A DNA stretch of 64,000 nt from positions 12,367,519-12,431,518 of the forward strand of contig NC_051431.1 of NCBI RefSeq assembly GCF_001649575.2, given 5' to 3'. The translations under genes were made by a program, and so were the position numbers. The notes under the pieces were generated by a model that saw nothing but the letters and a program-made list of their open reading frames with translations, was not told the DNA's origin and did not search any database. The DNA is from Kryptolebias marmoratus. Taxonomy: Eukaryota; Chordata; Actinopteri; Cyprinodontiformes; Rivulidae. This document shows, in pieces, positions 11,846 through 22,400 of the stretch. Every line of letters starts with the position of its first letter. Position 1 is the stretch's first letter.

Positions 11846-12736
11846 AGTTTTCACCAGAGACTCAGAACAACCGAAGTTTAGAGTGGAAAAAAAAGAAGGT
11901 ACAAACAGTGAAGTAAAATAAAACAACAAATCAAATGACTTTACAGAATAAACCTTTCAAATGATTAGCCCTTAAAATGTGAGGCAACAAAATAATAAAT
12001 AAAACAATAAATAAATGCCAAAATGACCACACACTGACCCCAAATAAACAGAAAAGAATCAAAAATACAAAAACAAATTTTTCAATCGTTTAAACGCCGA
12101 CCCTATTTCTGCACGATTTGTGGTTGTTCTTTGTCCTCTTTCTGTTTATATTTCTTGGTCTTTAGTGCAAAAGATCGACCAGTTTATCAGCACTAACATT
12201 CATTTATAACTTGTGCAAAAAAAAAAAAAAGTGAAAGCTGTCCCAGTAAAGGAAGGCAACACAAATTCATGAGCCGTAACCATAATTTAAAAGCCAAAGC
12301 CACTCATTGAAAGTGATTCTGTACAACACCCCGATCACTCCTGAAGATGTTCTGCAAACCGCTCCAACAGCTGGAAATGTTCCGTCTTTACAGCAGTAAT
12401 ATTTACACTGTCCAACACATTCAGTATACTGCAGGAAATCAAGTTTGTGGTTAAATGTCAGTTCGCTCGTGCACTCTTACAGTTTTTCTGGGTCTCTGTT
12501 CCTTTTTTTTTTTTTAAAAATAGGTCTCAAACTTTACATCTAAGACACATTAAAAGAAAAAAACAAAAGATTTGACACATTGTGGTTACAAACAAAGGCG
12601 GTCATTTCTGCATTGTGTCGTTTTTTTCTCTGGCAAAAAAAAAAAGAAAAAAATGAGGTAAACTCTTTTGTGTGACTTAGATTAGAAAATAAAAGTCAGT
12701 GCAATATGCAAAGGGCCTGTGAGCCCCTGCTGTCTC

Positions 12737-14326
12737 CTATAGCTTGCTTCTGTCTAGCCTTTTTTTGGCAGGGTTTGGGTACTGGGGGTTCTCAATCACT
12801 CCCTCTCCAAACTTGAGCTCCAGGAAGGCTCTGTGGTTGTTTGGGCCGTAGGCCGTGACGCCAGCGAAGGGCATGGGGACCAGCGGCTGCAGGAAATGCT
12901 CGGGGAACTCCACGTCTTGTTTGTGCTCCGTCCACGTGTCTTTGGTCATGACGCCGTTGCGCGGATAGAAAGGCCACAGGTCGACGTGCAGGTGGTTGGC
13001 CTCGCTGTACTGGACTCGGTAGAAGTCTCCCTCCACGGCGCGCTCCCACACGTAGCCGTTCGCGTCCACCAGAGAGCCCGAGTCTAGGTTCTTCAAGTGG
13101 TCACAGTTGGGCACGTCCTCCAGATAGATTCCCAGGTCCACGTCGTAATCCCACGGGATGATGTCTTGGTGGCGAACGGCACCGAGCAGAGACCCCCCCT
13201 CAAGCCAGTAGCGCACCCCGGAACTCTCCAGGACGTTGATGACGTACTTGGTGGTTTCCCTGAGCGATCGCAGACAGCACGGAGGCGTCCAGCGGTCCAA
13301 ATAAAGATAGTCTGGTGTGTCGTCCTGCACGGTAACAAAGCAGCGAGGCGTTTCTTTACTGCAGCCGTACCACTGTTCCTTCCCATCAGGCATCAGGAGG
13401 CGCTTCAGACCGAAGCTCCTCATCAGCTTCCCCGTGGCCTCTTTCAGTCGAGTGTCAGCCTTCCACTGGTTGTGTGCAGAGCTGAAGAGTGGACGGTGGT
13501 TCGCGGAGAAACACGGGCTTTCCAGCAGTTTGACCTTCCAACCTCTCAAAGACGTCTGGACGAAAAGAGCGGGAAAGAGGGGCCGTCCGAGGGGGACGGA
13601 CAGATTGAAAAGGTCCTCGGTGCGAATCAGGATTACCGCGTCTCCTTGTAGAGCTGTGCACACACTCCCGCTGCTTCCAGAAGCGGCCGGTGAGTAGGTG
13701 GCTGTCCACTCTCTGAGGTTCACCCGCAGGTGGAGGCACTGCACGGCCGATCGAGCGAGCACGGGTGCAGCCACCAGCCTCACAGGCCCCCCACCCTCAC
13801 CTTCCAACTCCTTAATCAACCTCTCAACGACCCGAGGCTGCTCCAGCTCCACTCCATCGGGCACCAGCAGCACAAACTCTGTTTGCACATGAAACTCTGG
13901 CCTGTGAGCTTGCGGCGGCTGCTCCGGGCTGGGCGAGAGCACCAGAAGCCGAGCAGCCTCAGGAAGCACAAGGGGAGGGTACGGAAATACATCAGCCACG
14001 GCCAGGAAAGGCAGCTCCGGCCGTTGACGAAGGAAGGAATTAGCCACATCCCCTACATAATTCTCAAAGTTTTCAAACTCCCGAAGAAGAACAGTGACGC
14101 GAGGGTTTCGACCGTGTGCCTCCACTCCGACCGCTCCGTGTTCTCCTCCGAGGACCCCCAGGCCTCCCCCGAGGCCTGAGCCTGGCCGAGCAGCCCTCCT
14201 CGGGCCGTGGCCAAGCTCCTTCCTCTTCTCCATCATCTGCTGCTGGGCTCGAGACACATAATAGAGAATCAGGAGGTTGACGATGATGGCGCCAGATAAC
14301 AGAGCCTGGCAGAAAGTGATACGCAT
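12737..14326 (-). CDS. fkrp: Fukutin-related protein, ribitol-5-phosphate transferase
   Basis: Golgi type II membrane enzyme that adds the second ribitol-5-phosphate to the core M3 glycan of alpha-dystroglycan, using CDP-ribitol. The whole 529-aa protein is in one exon, as in mammals (human 495 aa). An N-terminal membrane anchor (about 8-25) is followed by a stem, and the conserved region begins at [12 protein letters not shown]. Zinc-binding cysteines are at C322, C329, C350 and C351. The [20 protein letters not shown] stretch leads into the catalytic acidic motif DYDVD at 393-397. The C-terminal half, including [20 protein letters not shown] and [16 protein letters not shown], is nearly identical to what I recall of the human protein. 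A sequon (NLS) lies in [10 protein letters not shown]. An in-frame TAA at 14336-14338 bounds the start. The stem is about 33 residues longer than human and Gly-rich. Convergent with slc1a5, divergent from strn4. Confidence 0.96.
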   Translation of the reverse strand: MRITFCQALLSGAIIVNLLILYYVSRAQQQMMEKRKELGHGPRRAARPGSGLGGGLGVLGGEHGAVGVEAHGRNPRVTVLLREFENFENYVGDVANSFLRQRPELPFLAVADVFPYPPLVLPEAARLLVLSPSPEQPPQAHRPEFHVQTEFVLLVPDGVELEQPRVVERLIKELEGEGGGPVRLVAAPVLARSAVQCLHLRVNLREWTATYSPAASGSSGSVCTALQGDAVILIRTEDLFNLSVPLGRPLFPALFVQTSLRGWKVKLLESPCFSANHRPLFSSAHNQWKADTRLKEATGKLMRSFGLKRLLMPDGKEQWYGCSKETPRCFVTVQDDTPDYLYLDRWTPPCCLRSLRETTKYVINVLESSGVRYWLEGGSLLGAVRHQDIIPWDYDVDLGIYLEDVPNCDHLKNLDSGSLVDANGYVWERAVEGDFYRVQYSEANHLHVDLWPFYPRNGVMTKDTWTEHKQDVEFPEHFLQPLVPMPFAGVTAYGPNNHRAFLELKFGEGVIENPQYPNPAKKRLDRSKL

Positions 14327-14430
14327 GGCAACAGCTTACTTCCCAGAATTTAAGCATCAATAAAGGCATCCAGCAGCAGGTCTTTGGCCCCCATGTGTTC
14401 AAAGGTGGATGAATGAGAGTTGGAGACAAA

Positions 14431-14711
14431 CTAAAAGAGAAGACATACACATAATAATGCCACAGATTTAAACAGAAATCTAAGTTTTAAAAGCACAATA
14501 AATAATGTTACTTTACTATGACACAAGCTCGGATTACTACTAAATAAAAAATAAAAGTAGGGACAAATTATTAAAATAATCTATCTCTATAAGGATGTTA
14601 AACCAGTGTAGTAAACGCTCCTGTCTATGCAGTTATTTGTAGTAAATCAAAATGTTACAACTACAGTACCATTTAATAAACAAGTAAGTACAATGTGTCA
14701 CCACAACTCAC
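14431..14711 (-). other. fkrp: Probable 5' UTR intron of fkrp
   Basis: On the - strand a good donor AG|GTGAGT has its boundary between 14712 and 14711. A pyrimidine-rich acceptor (TCTTCTCTTTTAG) ends at 14431. This would make the coding exon begin at 14430, with 104 nt of 5' UTR before the ATG. No other function is visible in the intron. Confidence 0.55.
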
Positions 14712-15045
14712 CTTCATCTGAAAGCATTCAATCATACTCGATGGGAGACAGTCATTACATGTAGTAGTTTTTTGTACATTTTGGAGGCGCAGGAGTAACG
14801 GGTGTCATTTTGCTACAATTTCTAAGTCAGCTCTGCAGCAAATAAAACAAACATTTATTCCGCATCATTTGCCAAAATGTGCGCGACTATGATTTAAATC
14901 AGACACCGGCACTAAAAACGGACGGTAAAAGCTAAAAAGGGATATTTGATTTGCATGAATTCAAACCAAGAAATCCTGCCGAACGACTTTAGCATGTTGC
15001 TAGCACACTTCTACGGTTTCTGTTGCCCGGAGCAACAACAACACT
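14712..15045 (-). other. fkrp: Probable noncoding first exon of fkrp
   Basis: Inferred exon between the promoter motifs at 15022-15050 and the donor at 14711/14712. It contains no long open frame. The exact start site is a guess based on the position of the ETS and X-box motifs; transcription might start further inside. Confidence 0.4.
15022..15036. promoter_or_regulatory. RFX X-box motif in the fkrp promoter
   Basis: GTTGCC-CGG-AGCAAC is a perfect match to the RFX consensus GTNRCC(0-3N)RGYAAC with a 3-bp spacer. It lies five bases from an ETS-type CACTTCCGG (15042-15050), close to where fkrp transcription should begin. X-boxes in proximal promoters mark many ciliary genes but also housekeeping genes, so function is inference. 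Confidence 0.5.
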
Positions 15046-15786
15046 TCCGGTCACTTTCCTTCAGAATAAAAGTATAATCTTTTTTTTTTTAAAGAAATAC
15101 ATCTCAAAATTACTGTTTCGATTACATATACCCTAAAAATATAAGTTTTAAGCAGCACTATGTGCAACAAATGTATATTCAACCGAAAAATAATTTTGAA
15201 AACAACAAAATTTGCAATATGCAGTTGTTGAATTTCTAAATATCAGCAGCTGTCACTCTCAAAAAAAAAAACAAAAAAACTTGAGGCTTGTTACATTTAA
15301 ATGTAATAGTTTCCTTTCATATTCAACGAAAAAAATATAACAAATATTTATTAAATTCAATTTTGCGTGAAACCGGAAAACCGGAAGCAGCATTATGGCT
15401 AATTGTTTATAACTTTACATTTTCCCCCTATCTGCCCTGTTCACAAAATGGCAGGAAATTAACTCCAAAGCGACATGTTCATTGTTTATTACGGAAAACA
15501 CCGTTCCTTTATTTGCGAATTACATATCCCCAAAAGCCAACGTGAGGAGGAGGAAATAAATCAGGGCGATAAAAAACAAAATAAAAGTCGCGGTCACATG
15601 TTAACATATGTTTTGCGCAAATGACACCAAATGGCTGCATCTTAGCATTAACTTGTTTATTTATTCATTTTGATTGTATAAAGAAGATTTTGCGAGATAA
15701 GTCACATTCGTTATTCAAAAAATCCCGAGATGTTTCAATTTTGGGTAAAGATCGTGTTTTATTGTGAAAGTGTGAAAGCGGAAGTG
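15042..15786. promoter_or_regulatory. Head-to-head fkrp/strn4 promoter region
   Basis: About 750-900 bp separate the inferred fkrp start from strn4. Three ETS-type motifs punctuate it: CACTTCCGG at 15042-15050, CCGGAAGC at 15381-15388 and CGGAAGTG at 15779-15786. There is no TATA box in an obvious place for either gene. The remainder is AT-rich with no repeat. FKRP and STRN4 are also divergent in human, so a shared bidirectional promoter is plausible. Confidence 0.5.
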
Positions 15787-15990
15787 TAGTATTTTCCAAG
15801 TGAATAGTAATTTTGCTCTGTGTGCCGTGTGAGAAAAGGAAAGAATAGAGGGCAGCTTTTGGTGAAGAACAGTGGGTCTGAAAGGGGGAACGGGGTACTT
15901 TTTTATTTTAAATATTATATTTATATTTTTCTGTTAATACATTCTGCCCGTTTCCACCTCCTTATCCTGGCGAGAGGCTGAACGTTTAAA

Positions 15991-16376
15991 ATGGAGGCGG
16001 ACAGATCCGGCGGAGGACCAAACCCGAACTCCGGAGGCGGTGGCAGCAGCAGCAGCAGCTGCGGCGGCGGTGGTGGTGGTAGCGGAGCGGGGCGCAACCC
16101 AAACGGGCCGAAAGCAGCTCCGGGCCAGGCGACCGCAGCCCCCGGTCCGACGGGTCCGATGGCAGCGGCGGCGGCGGCAGTCGGGGCCGCCCCCGGTAGT
16201 GGCTCGCTGCCGCTTCGAGACACGCAGGACGGGGACTCCTCGGGTATGACGCTTCCAGGGATCCTGCACTTCATCCAGTTCGAATGGGGACGTTTCCAGG
16301 CCGAGAAATACCGCTGGGAGGCTGAGAGGGACGAACTCAGGGTAAATTTATTCAACAACAGCAACAACAACAACAA

Positions 16377-16409
<33 letters not shown>

Positions 16410-19400
16410 AGAAGCGTGTGCGTGTTTTGTTTTGTTGTCGCAGGAATCACAGGAGCAGTTTTAGCATCCCCAACAATCAGTGTCAAGGAGGACAGCATGC
16501 TAATGGGCTAACACTTCCACTTATTGTAGCCACAAGGATACTTTGTTACTGTTTAATAAATCAAAGTGCTTTAAACCACCAAACAGACAAAACAGATTTA
16601 ATTTAATAGATGGGTAGATACTCCTATTTATCCCGTTTGGAGGTTCAAAAAGTCCACTACACCTTTAACTCATGGATTGATCTAAAATACCCAACATTGA
16701 TGCATAAAATCTCATTAAACTCCTTTATGGTGTCATTAAATAAACTAATTACAACGATTACCTAATCCAAATGAATTATTTGGGAGTTCATTGTTTTTGT
16801 ATCCTTGTCACAGCTGAGCAGAGTTTCTGCTTTTTGAGATATTGTGATAAAATCTTGCAGATTAACACCTATATGGGTGCGTGAAAGCAGCCAGGTAAAA
16901 AGAGGTGAATACTTCAGGTGTGGCCGCCTTGCCAAACACTCATCCGGTGTACACCTCAAAGACACGTCTGAGCCACAGTCTGTGTTCATCTGTAAGCCGG
17001 TCATGTGCAAATTTAGCCCGTGAGCAATGAATAGTCAGATTTTTTTTATTTTTAAAACCCGACAGAAAGGAGATCAAAACATCTGTGGTTGTTCAGTTGT
17101 GGTTAGAAATGATCTCAGTGTCATGCAGCCCTGAACTGAAATCACTTAATGGCGGTGTGATAGTGATTTGAGCATCGACGTGGTGTCCTTAACACACAGG
17201 AAAAGCTGTGAAATGTGGATGTGTTTGTCAGTAAAACAGCGATCAGCTGTACTCAGAGGACGTTACCAGCAGTGATCTGCAGCAAAGAGTTTAACTGTTC
17301 ACTGAAAGTTTAAACAAACACAAACCAGCCATTTGAACTTGCACACAGTCGAGTGACTCACTGGTTGCGTGGGAAATCTTTAAATGTATGAAATACGTCG
17401 ATGTGAAATGATCTCCCGCTTACCAACGCAGCGTCTGCCTTTAGATCAGACAAGTGGGCCGGCGTTGTTAAAGGTCATCGATTTGTTGCTGTGAAATGGC
17501 TAGAAAAACCTCTGCGGGTGTGTGTGTGAGTCAGTGGACTAAAAACGCCCCTGAGCGAAGTCTGCTGGTGGTCCTGGGTGTTCAGAGAAAGGGTCCCTTA
17601 TGGAGTCCTCCTGTGTGTGGATGTAATGTCGCTTTTAAGGCAGGGCGTCTCTGAGTTAGGTTTTACTCGCTCCTCGAATCGCTCCAGGATTAAGAGAGGT
17701 CAGAAAAATCATGCATGCAAATGTATTTTTTGCTTTGTGTTTAGAAGAGTTTGTCTTTCCCTCTCAGGGCCATATGTGGCCTTACTTGTGTCACCGCAGT
17801 TCCCCTGTAATTACTGCGGACTGAACTATCTTCTGGAGTTTGCATGCTTAAGAAAAAGAAGAAGAGAAAAACAAAACAAAACAAACAAACACGACTGGCT
17901 CTCCTCCGTTACTCCGTTCTCAGATTGCCCCCCCCCCCGACTCAAACCCATGCGGTTATAAAAAGGAGCACGATAAAATATAAATGAACAACAACGAGCT
18001 GTCTGAGCTCGCTGCTTCTCGTCGGGCACGTAGAGGAGGCGGAAGGCAAATCAGAACCAGGCCACCGCCGAGTCCAACGCGCCATTAGTGCTTGTTCTGG
18101 AAGCGCGTAATGCACCGCACACGATCTGGTTTCACGGGCACAATGGGAGCGCCGAATGAAGGAGAAGATCATCGGAGTGTCAGGCTGAAAAACTGACCCG
18201 GCTTACATATTTACACCCACAGGCCTCCGGCTTGTCAGCTGGCGTGGCCGCTGGCTCCGTCCTGCACACTTCACCGCATGCTGTACGCTCGTGCACCGTG
18301 CACACGTGACGTTTTGTGCACTTTGTTGTCACGCAGGTGTCACAGAACCGTACACTATGTTACTATCAGCAGCAAGTAACTCTGTGTGAACTTCATGAAA
18401 TGTCATTTTTTAACCAAACATCACTTTTTAAGAAAGAAGACACTACACTTCAATTCAGCCTAGTTAAATAAAATTCAGGTTTTATTATTTAGGTTTAGTT
18501 TTTTTTAAAAGGACTTTTGGAGATGATAAAACCCTGGCTATCATGCAGACATTTTCTACAGATTTATATAAAATGTTAGTACTTGGATGTTGAAAATGGA
18601 TCCTAGATTGACTTAATAGAGTTCAGTCTGGAAAAGTCTGGATTTTTTAAAAATGGAAATTTAGTTGAAAACCTGGCATTTCTTTTAAAGGGTAATGACA
18701 CTATTGTAGAATAGAGCTAGAAATGGAAAGATAAAGATACTTTATTCATCCCCTGAGGGAAACTAGCTGTTCTGCGATGTTTTGGGACGTCTCTGAGTTG
18801 TAGCGTGTCTCTGGGACCAGAACACACGTGTCGTCTCCGTGTAGTTAGTCTGAGGGGCCACCTGTGGTGCCGCGTCTCTGTTGACAGGTCGGTAATTAAA
18901 GCTCCCCCTCCTGTCTGGACCAGGTGGGACGTCTTCGGTCGAACGGCAGAACGGAGGACACGTGGTGGGTGGACACGTCCCTCTGTTCTTCAGGGGTGAA
19001 GAAGACTTTTATCAGATTACAGGACTCTGAAGAAACAGGCTGTGATTGCCGGTTTCTGGCTGAATTTCCTTCTTTAGACAAACTAGCCTGTTGGAAAGAT
19101 TATTTATAATCCAGATGAAATCACTTCCTGTTGAGTGTGGGCTTCAGAGCCCCTGGGTACACATCTCTAATTAATAGTTCCACTCTCTTAGCTTTGAACC
19201 ACTTATGACATTTGTATTCTGTGCACAGCATGTGTCCTGCCCAAACACACACACACACACAACCTTGAATGGTCCCGTTATATATGAGTTTTTATTAGTA
19301 TTTTTATTTCCTGTCTGCACTTTTCTAATTACGGGTGCATTTTCTTTACTCATTTCAATCATGGAAGATATATATTTTGTACTTCCTACTCTTCTAACTT

Positions 19401-22400
19401 GACCTGAAGCCACACACACTTACACACTCCTCCACTGTCCCAGAAAATACTCTTTGCTCTGCTCGTTTTGCTCTCGGACTCTCACGGGGCGGGGGGTTGG
19501 GGATGAGACAGAGAAAAGTGGCCGGTGGGGAGAAGGAAAGCCGCCCTTGACCCCGTGCTGTAGCTCGCAGAGACGCGCAGACAGAACAGGCCAAACGTGT
19601 GTCGGGTCTCCGTGCGACAACAGAAAGGAAAAGGTCAGCAGTGGCGTGCTACATGGAGGAAAACACACACTCAGGAAGGAGAGATCAGATGGCACAACAG
19701 GTGTGCTCCCACTAAGGTTCCTTTGTGACCGAGGCTTTGTTCGTTTACCACGACAGTCTGGAGAATTAAAGCACGCTGTCATCAGCGGGATCATAGCAAA
19801 TGACATCTAAGAGACTGATGGTTTTGTTTGAGCTGGATTGTTCTTTTCATGAAAAAAGTAGGCATGTATTTTGACCCCAAACAGCTGATGAACGAGCTTC
19901 CTCATCACTTATGTTGCCCCTGTCCCACACATATATGAGTAAAAACAAAAAGACAAGCGTGACCCCCATCTGAACATTTTAAGCAAATGAAAACTCGAAA
20001 ACAAGTAAAAAGTTCTATGTCTTGTTTTAATTGCCCCAGTCCGTTTCAACAGTTTTCTCCATTAAAAATAAAGTTTCGTTATTCTCGCATCCTCAAGAGC
20101 TTTTATTTGTAGGAACTTGTTTTATCCTCAAGCTAACTAAAAGTCAGTGTGTGTTGCAAGAAACAATCTGCTTATTTGGCATCAAATTTTGATATTGTCG
20201 ATATTATTCTATGAGGCCATAGGAAAAATACAGTGAAAAAAAAAATAAAAAAAGGGGGGGGGGGGGCAAGCAGATGAATGTCAAAGCCAAAAACTCAAGT
20301 GAGCTACAAATAGAATGAGGTTAAGAGGCATTAACCTCAGGACATTCAAATATTTTTCTTTCTTTATGGCTACTTTTATGTATCGTTAAAAGGAAGCACT
20401 TTCAGTTTTTCGTGTGTAAACCCTCTTAAGTTGTCTCTGAGGCCGACCAGGCAGCGTGAGAGACTGAAGGTTATCTGTAGCATTAAAAAAAAAAAAAACA
20501 AGGAGCAGAGTGTGAGTCTGGCACAAAAGGAGGCCGATGGTTATCAGTGTGTTAGGACAGGTTGTGGCCCGTCTGTGCGGGGGTAAAAATGCGCGCCCTT
20601 CTCTTCATGGGTGACGTAGAGACGGGATCTGCGTGTTGCGGAATGTGTCAGCGATCAGAAGTGGTTGGAAGTGAAGATCTTGGTTGATTTCTGTCTCTGT
20701 CCAGTTGTCACAGCATCGGTTTTGGTCAGAAGGGCTAAGAAATAAGACAGAAACTGTTTAGTGAACGACATTAATATCCCTTCCTCTTTCTGATTGGTCT
20801 CGTTTTGGTATTTGCTCGACTAACTCGCAGCAAAAAAACATTTAAAGAGACATGCTGTGTTTGTATTGTGGGTTCTAGGTCAAGCTTGAATATTACTTTA
20901 CTGATTGAAAATACACGTTTAAGCATTTTGACATGAAGCTCCGAGACAATAAAGTTTAGATCTTTTCAAGTTTGGTTCTGCAGAAAGGTTATGAGCAATT
21001 AATATGTTACCTGCTGTGGATAGCTCTTTAAACAGCCTCAGTTTGGAGAAATATCGAGTTTAATTCTGACCAAATGGACAAGCTAACGGCCGATCAGAAC
21101 AGTGCCAAGATCAAAGTGGATTTTAGTCCGCTATCAGTCTCCAGAATGTTATATTTTACCTGAAGGCTATTTTAAAACCATCGTCAGCTTTGCACTACAT
21201 TCTAATTCAGGCAGAAATATGACGATATTCCTGCCTGAAGTGACTCAGCCTGAACCAAAAGTGCTACAGCTAGCTGCTGCTATTTGTGCTCGCAAACAAC
21301 CATGAAATTCTATATAAATAACCGTGTAATGTGAAATGAAAAGCAGCATAAAGGTTTACAAAATATTGCTTGAATGAACCGTTTTGTACTTCTTTTTAAA
21401 TCACAGGTGACAGCAGCAATGAAGGATGAGCATTGAATTTGTGGGTAATTACTCGATTTTGCCTGTTTTTCAGTATATTGAAGATATTGTAGTACCAGTA
21501 TCTCAAAGGACTGCTTAGACTGCGAGAAATAGACTCTTATAATCTGAGTGCCGTTCATTGTTGTCCTCCATGCCAACAATATGTTCGGCCAATCAGACGG
21601 GCCCTCGCTGCCCTTGGCGTTCGCACCAGATTTAGCTGATGGCGGCTGAGATGCTAAAGCACACGGAGAGCGTTATGAGTGTCAAAATGACAGAGCGGAA
21701 CGAGAGGAGTGATGAAAATGTGGATTTGTCACCAGTGCAATAGTCAACAATAATATTGCAGTCGCACATTTTTCTGACGGTGGCCCCAGTTTCCACTGAT
21801 GCCGTTTTCTAAAACCCCTTGTTTTCCCTCCTGGCTGCTGCCTCTGCAGCCACAGTGCTGCCTAGGTACGGCAGAGATCCTTTTGGGATTTACTTTAACA
21901 TGAAAGTCTGATTGTGTTACACTGCTTGGGGAAAATGTGGAAACGGTAATATTGCATCTACAGTTACAGAACATGTAATTGAAATGCTTTAACTGCATTC
22001 AGCCATTATAAACCACGTAACTGCAGGAAGTTATATTGAACTGCATAATGGTTTACACGTTCATGTTATATACTTAAAGGACTTCAGATCATTTTTATCA
22101 AACCCATCTCCTCCTCCATTATTAAACCACTTATGAACCACACAAAGTCAACGCAGAACGCCTGCGATTGCATCTCCAAAAAGTCCCGGATAAGTAAATA
22201 AAATCACATTGCATTAATCAGGATTACTCAGCAGCGACAAGGTTTGCTTTGGCAGATTATCCCATGTTCCGCTGGCCCTCCTCGCAGATTACACGGCCGC
22301 CGGAGTCTGCGTGCTCTTTCCTCCGCTCAGAAGCAGACCGAACGTCTGCCCCCATGAGATGGCGTTTTTTTTTTTAGACTGTTCCAGTTTCCACGGGGCC

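Larger units (their letters stand above)
9516..12736. other. Intergenic spacer between convergent slc1a5 and fkrp
   Basis: Apart from repeat copies A, B and C and the CTCF-like site, I see only AT-rich sequence with A-runs. The part next to fkrp (about 11900-12736) should hold its 3' UTR on the - strand. I could not find a canonical AATAAA on that strand between 12736 and 11880, so the fkrp poly(A) site is unresolved. Confidence 0.6.

Noticed and set aside
11474..11881. 135-codon + strand open frame
   Set aside because: It runs through dispersed repeat family 1 copy C; other copies of the repeat have stops in this frame, and the protein resembles nothing known.
13097..13651. Long + strand open frames opposite fkrp
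   Set aside because: Shadows of the GC-rich fkrp coding exon; no family resemblance and no start-site evidence.
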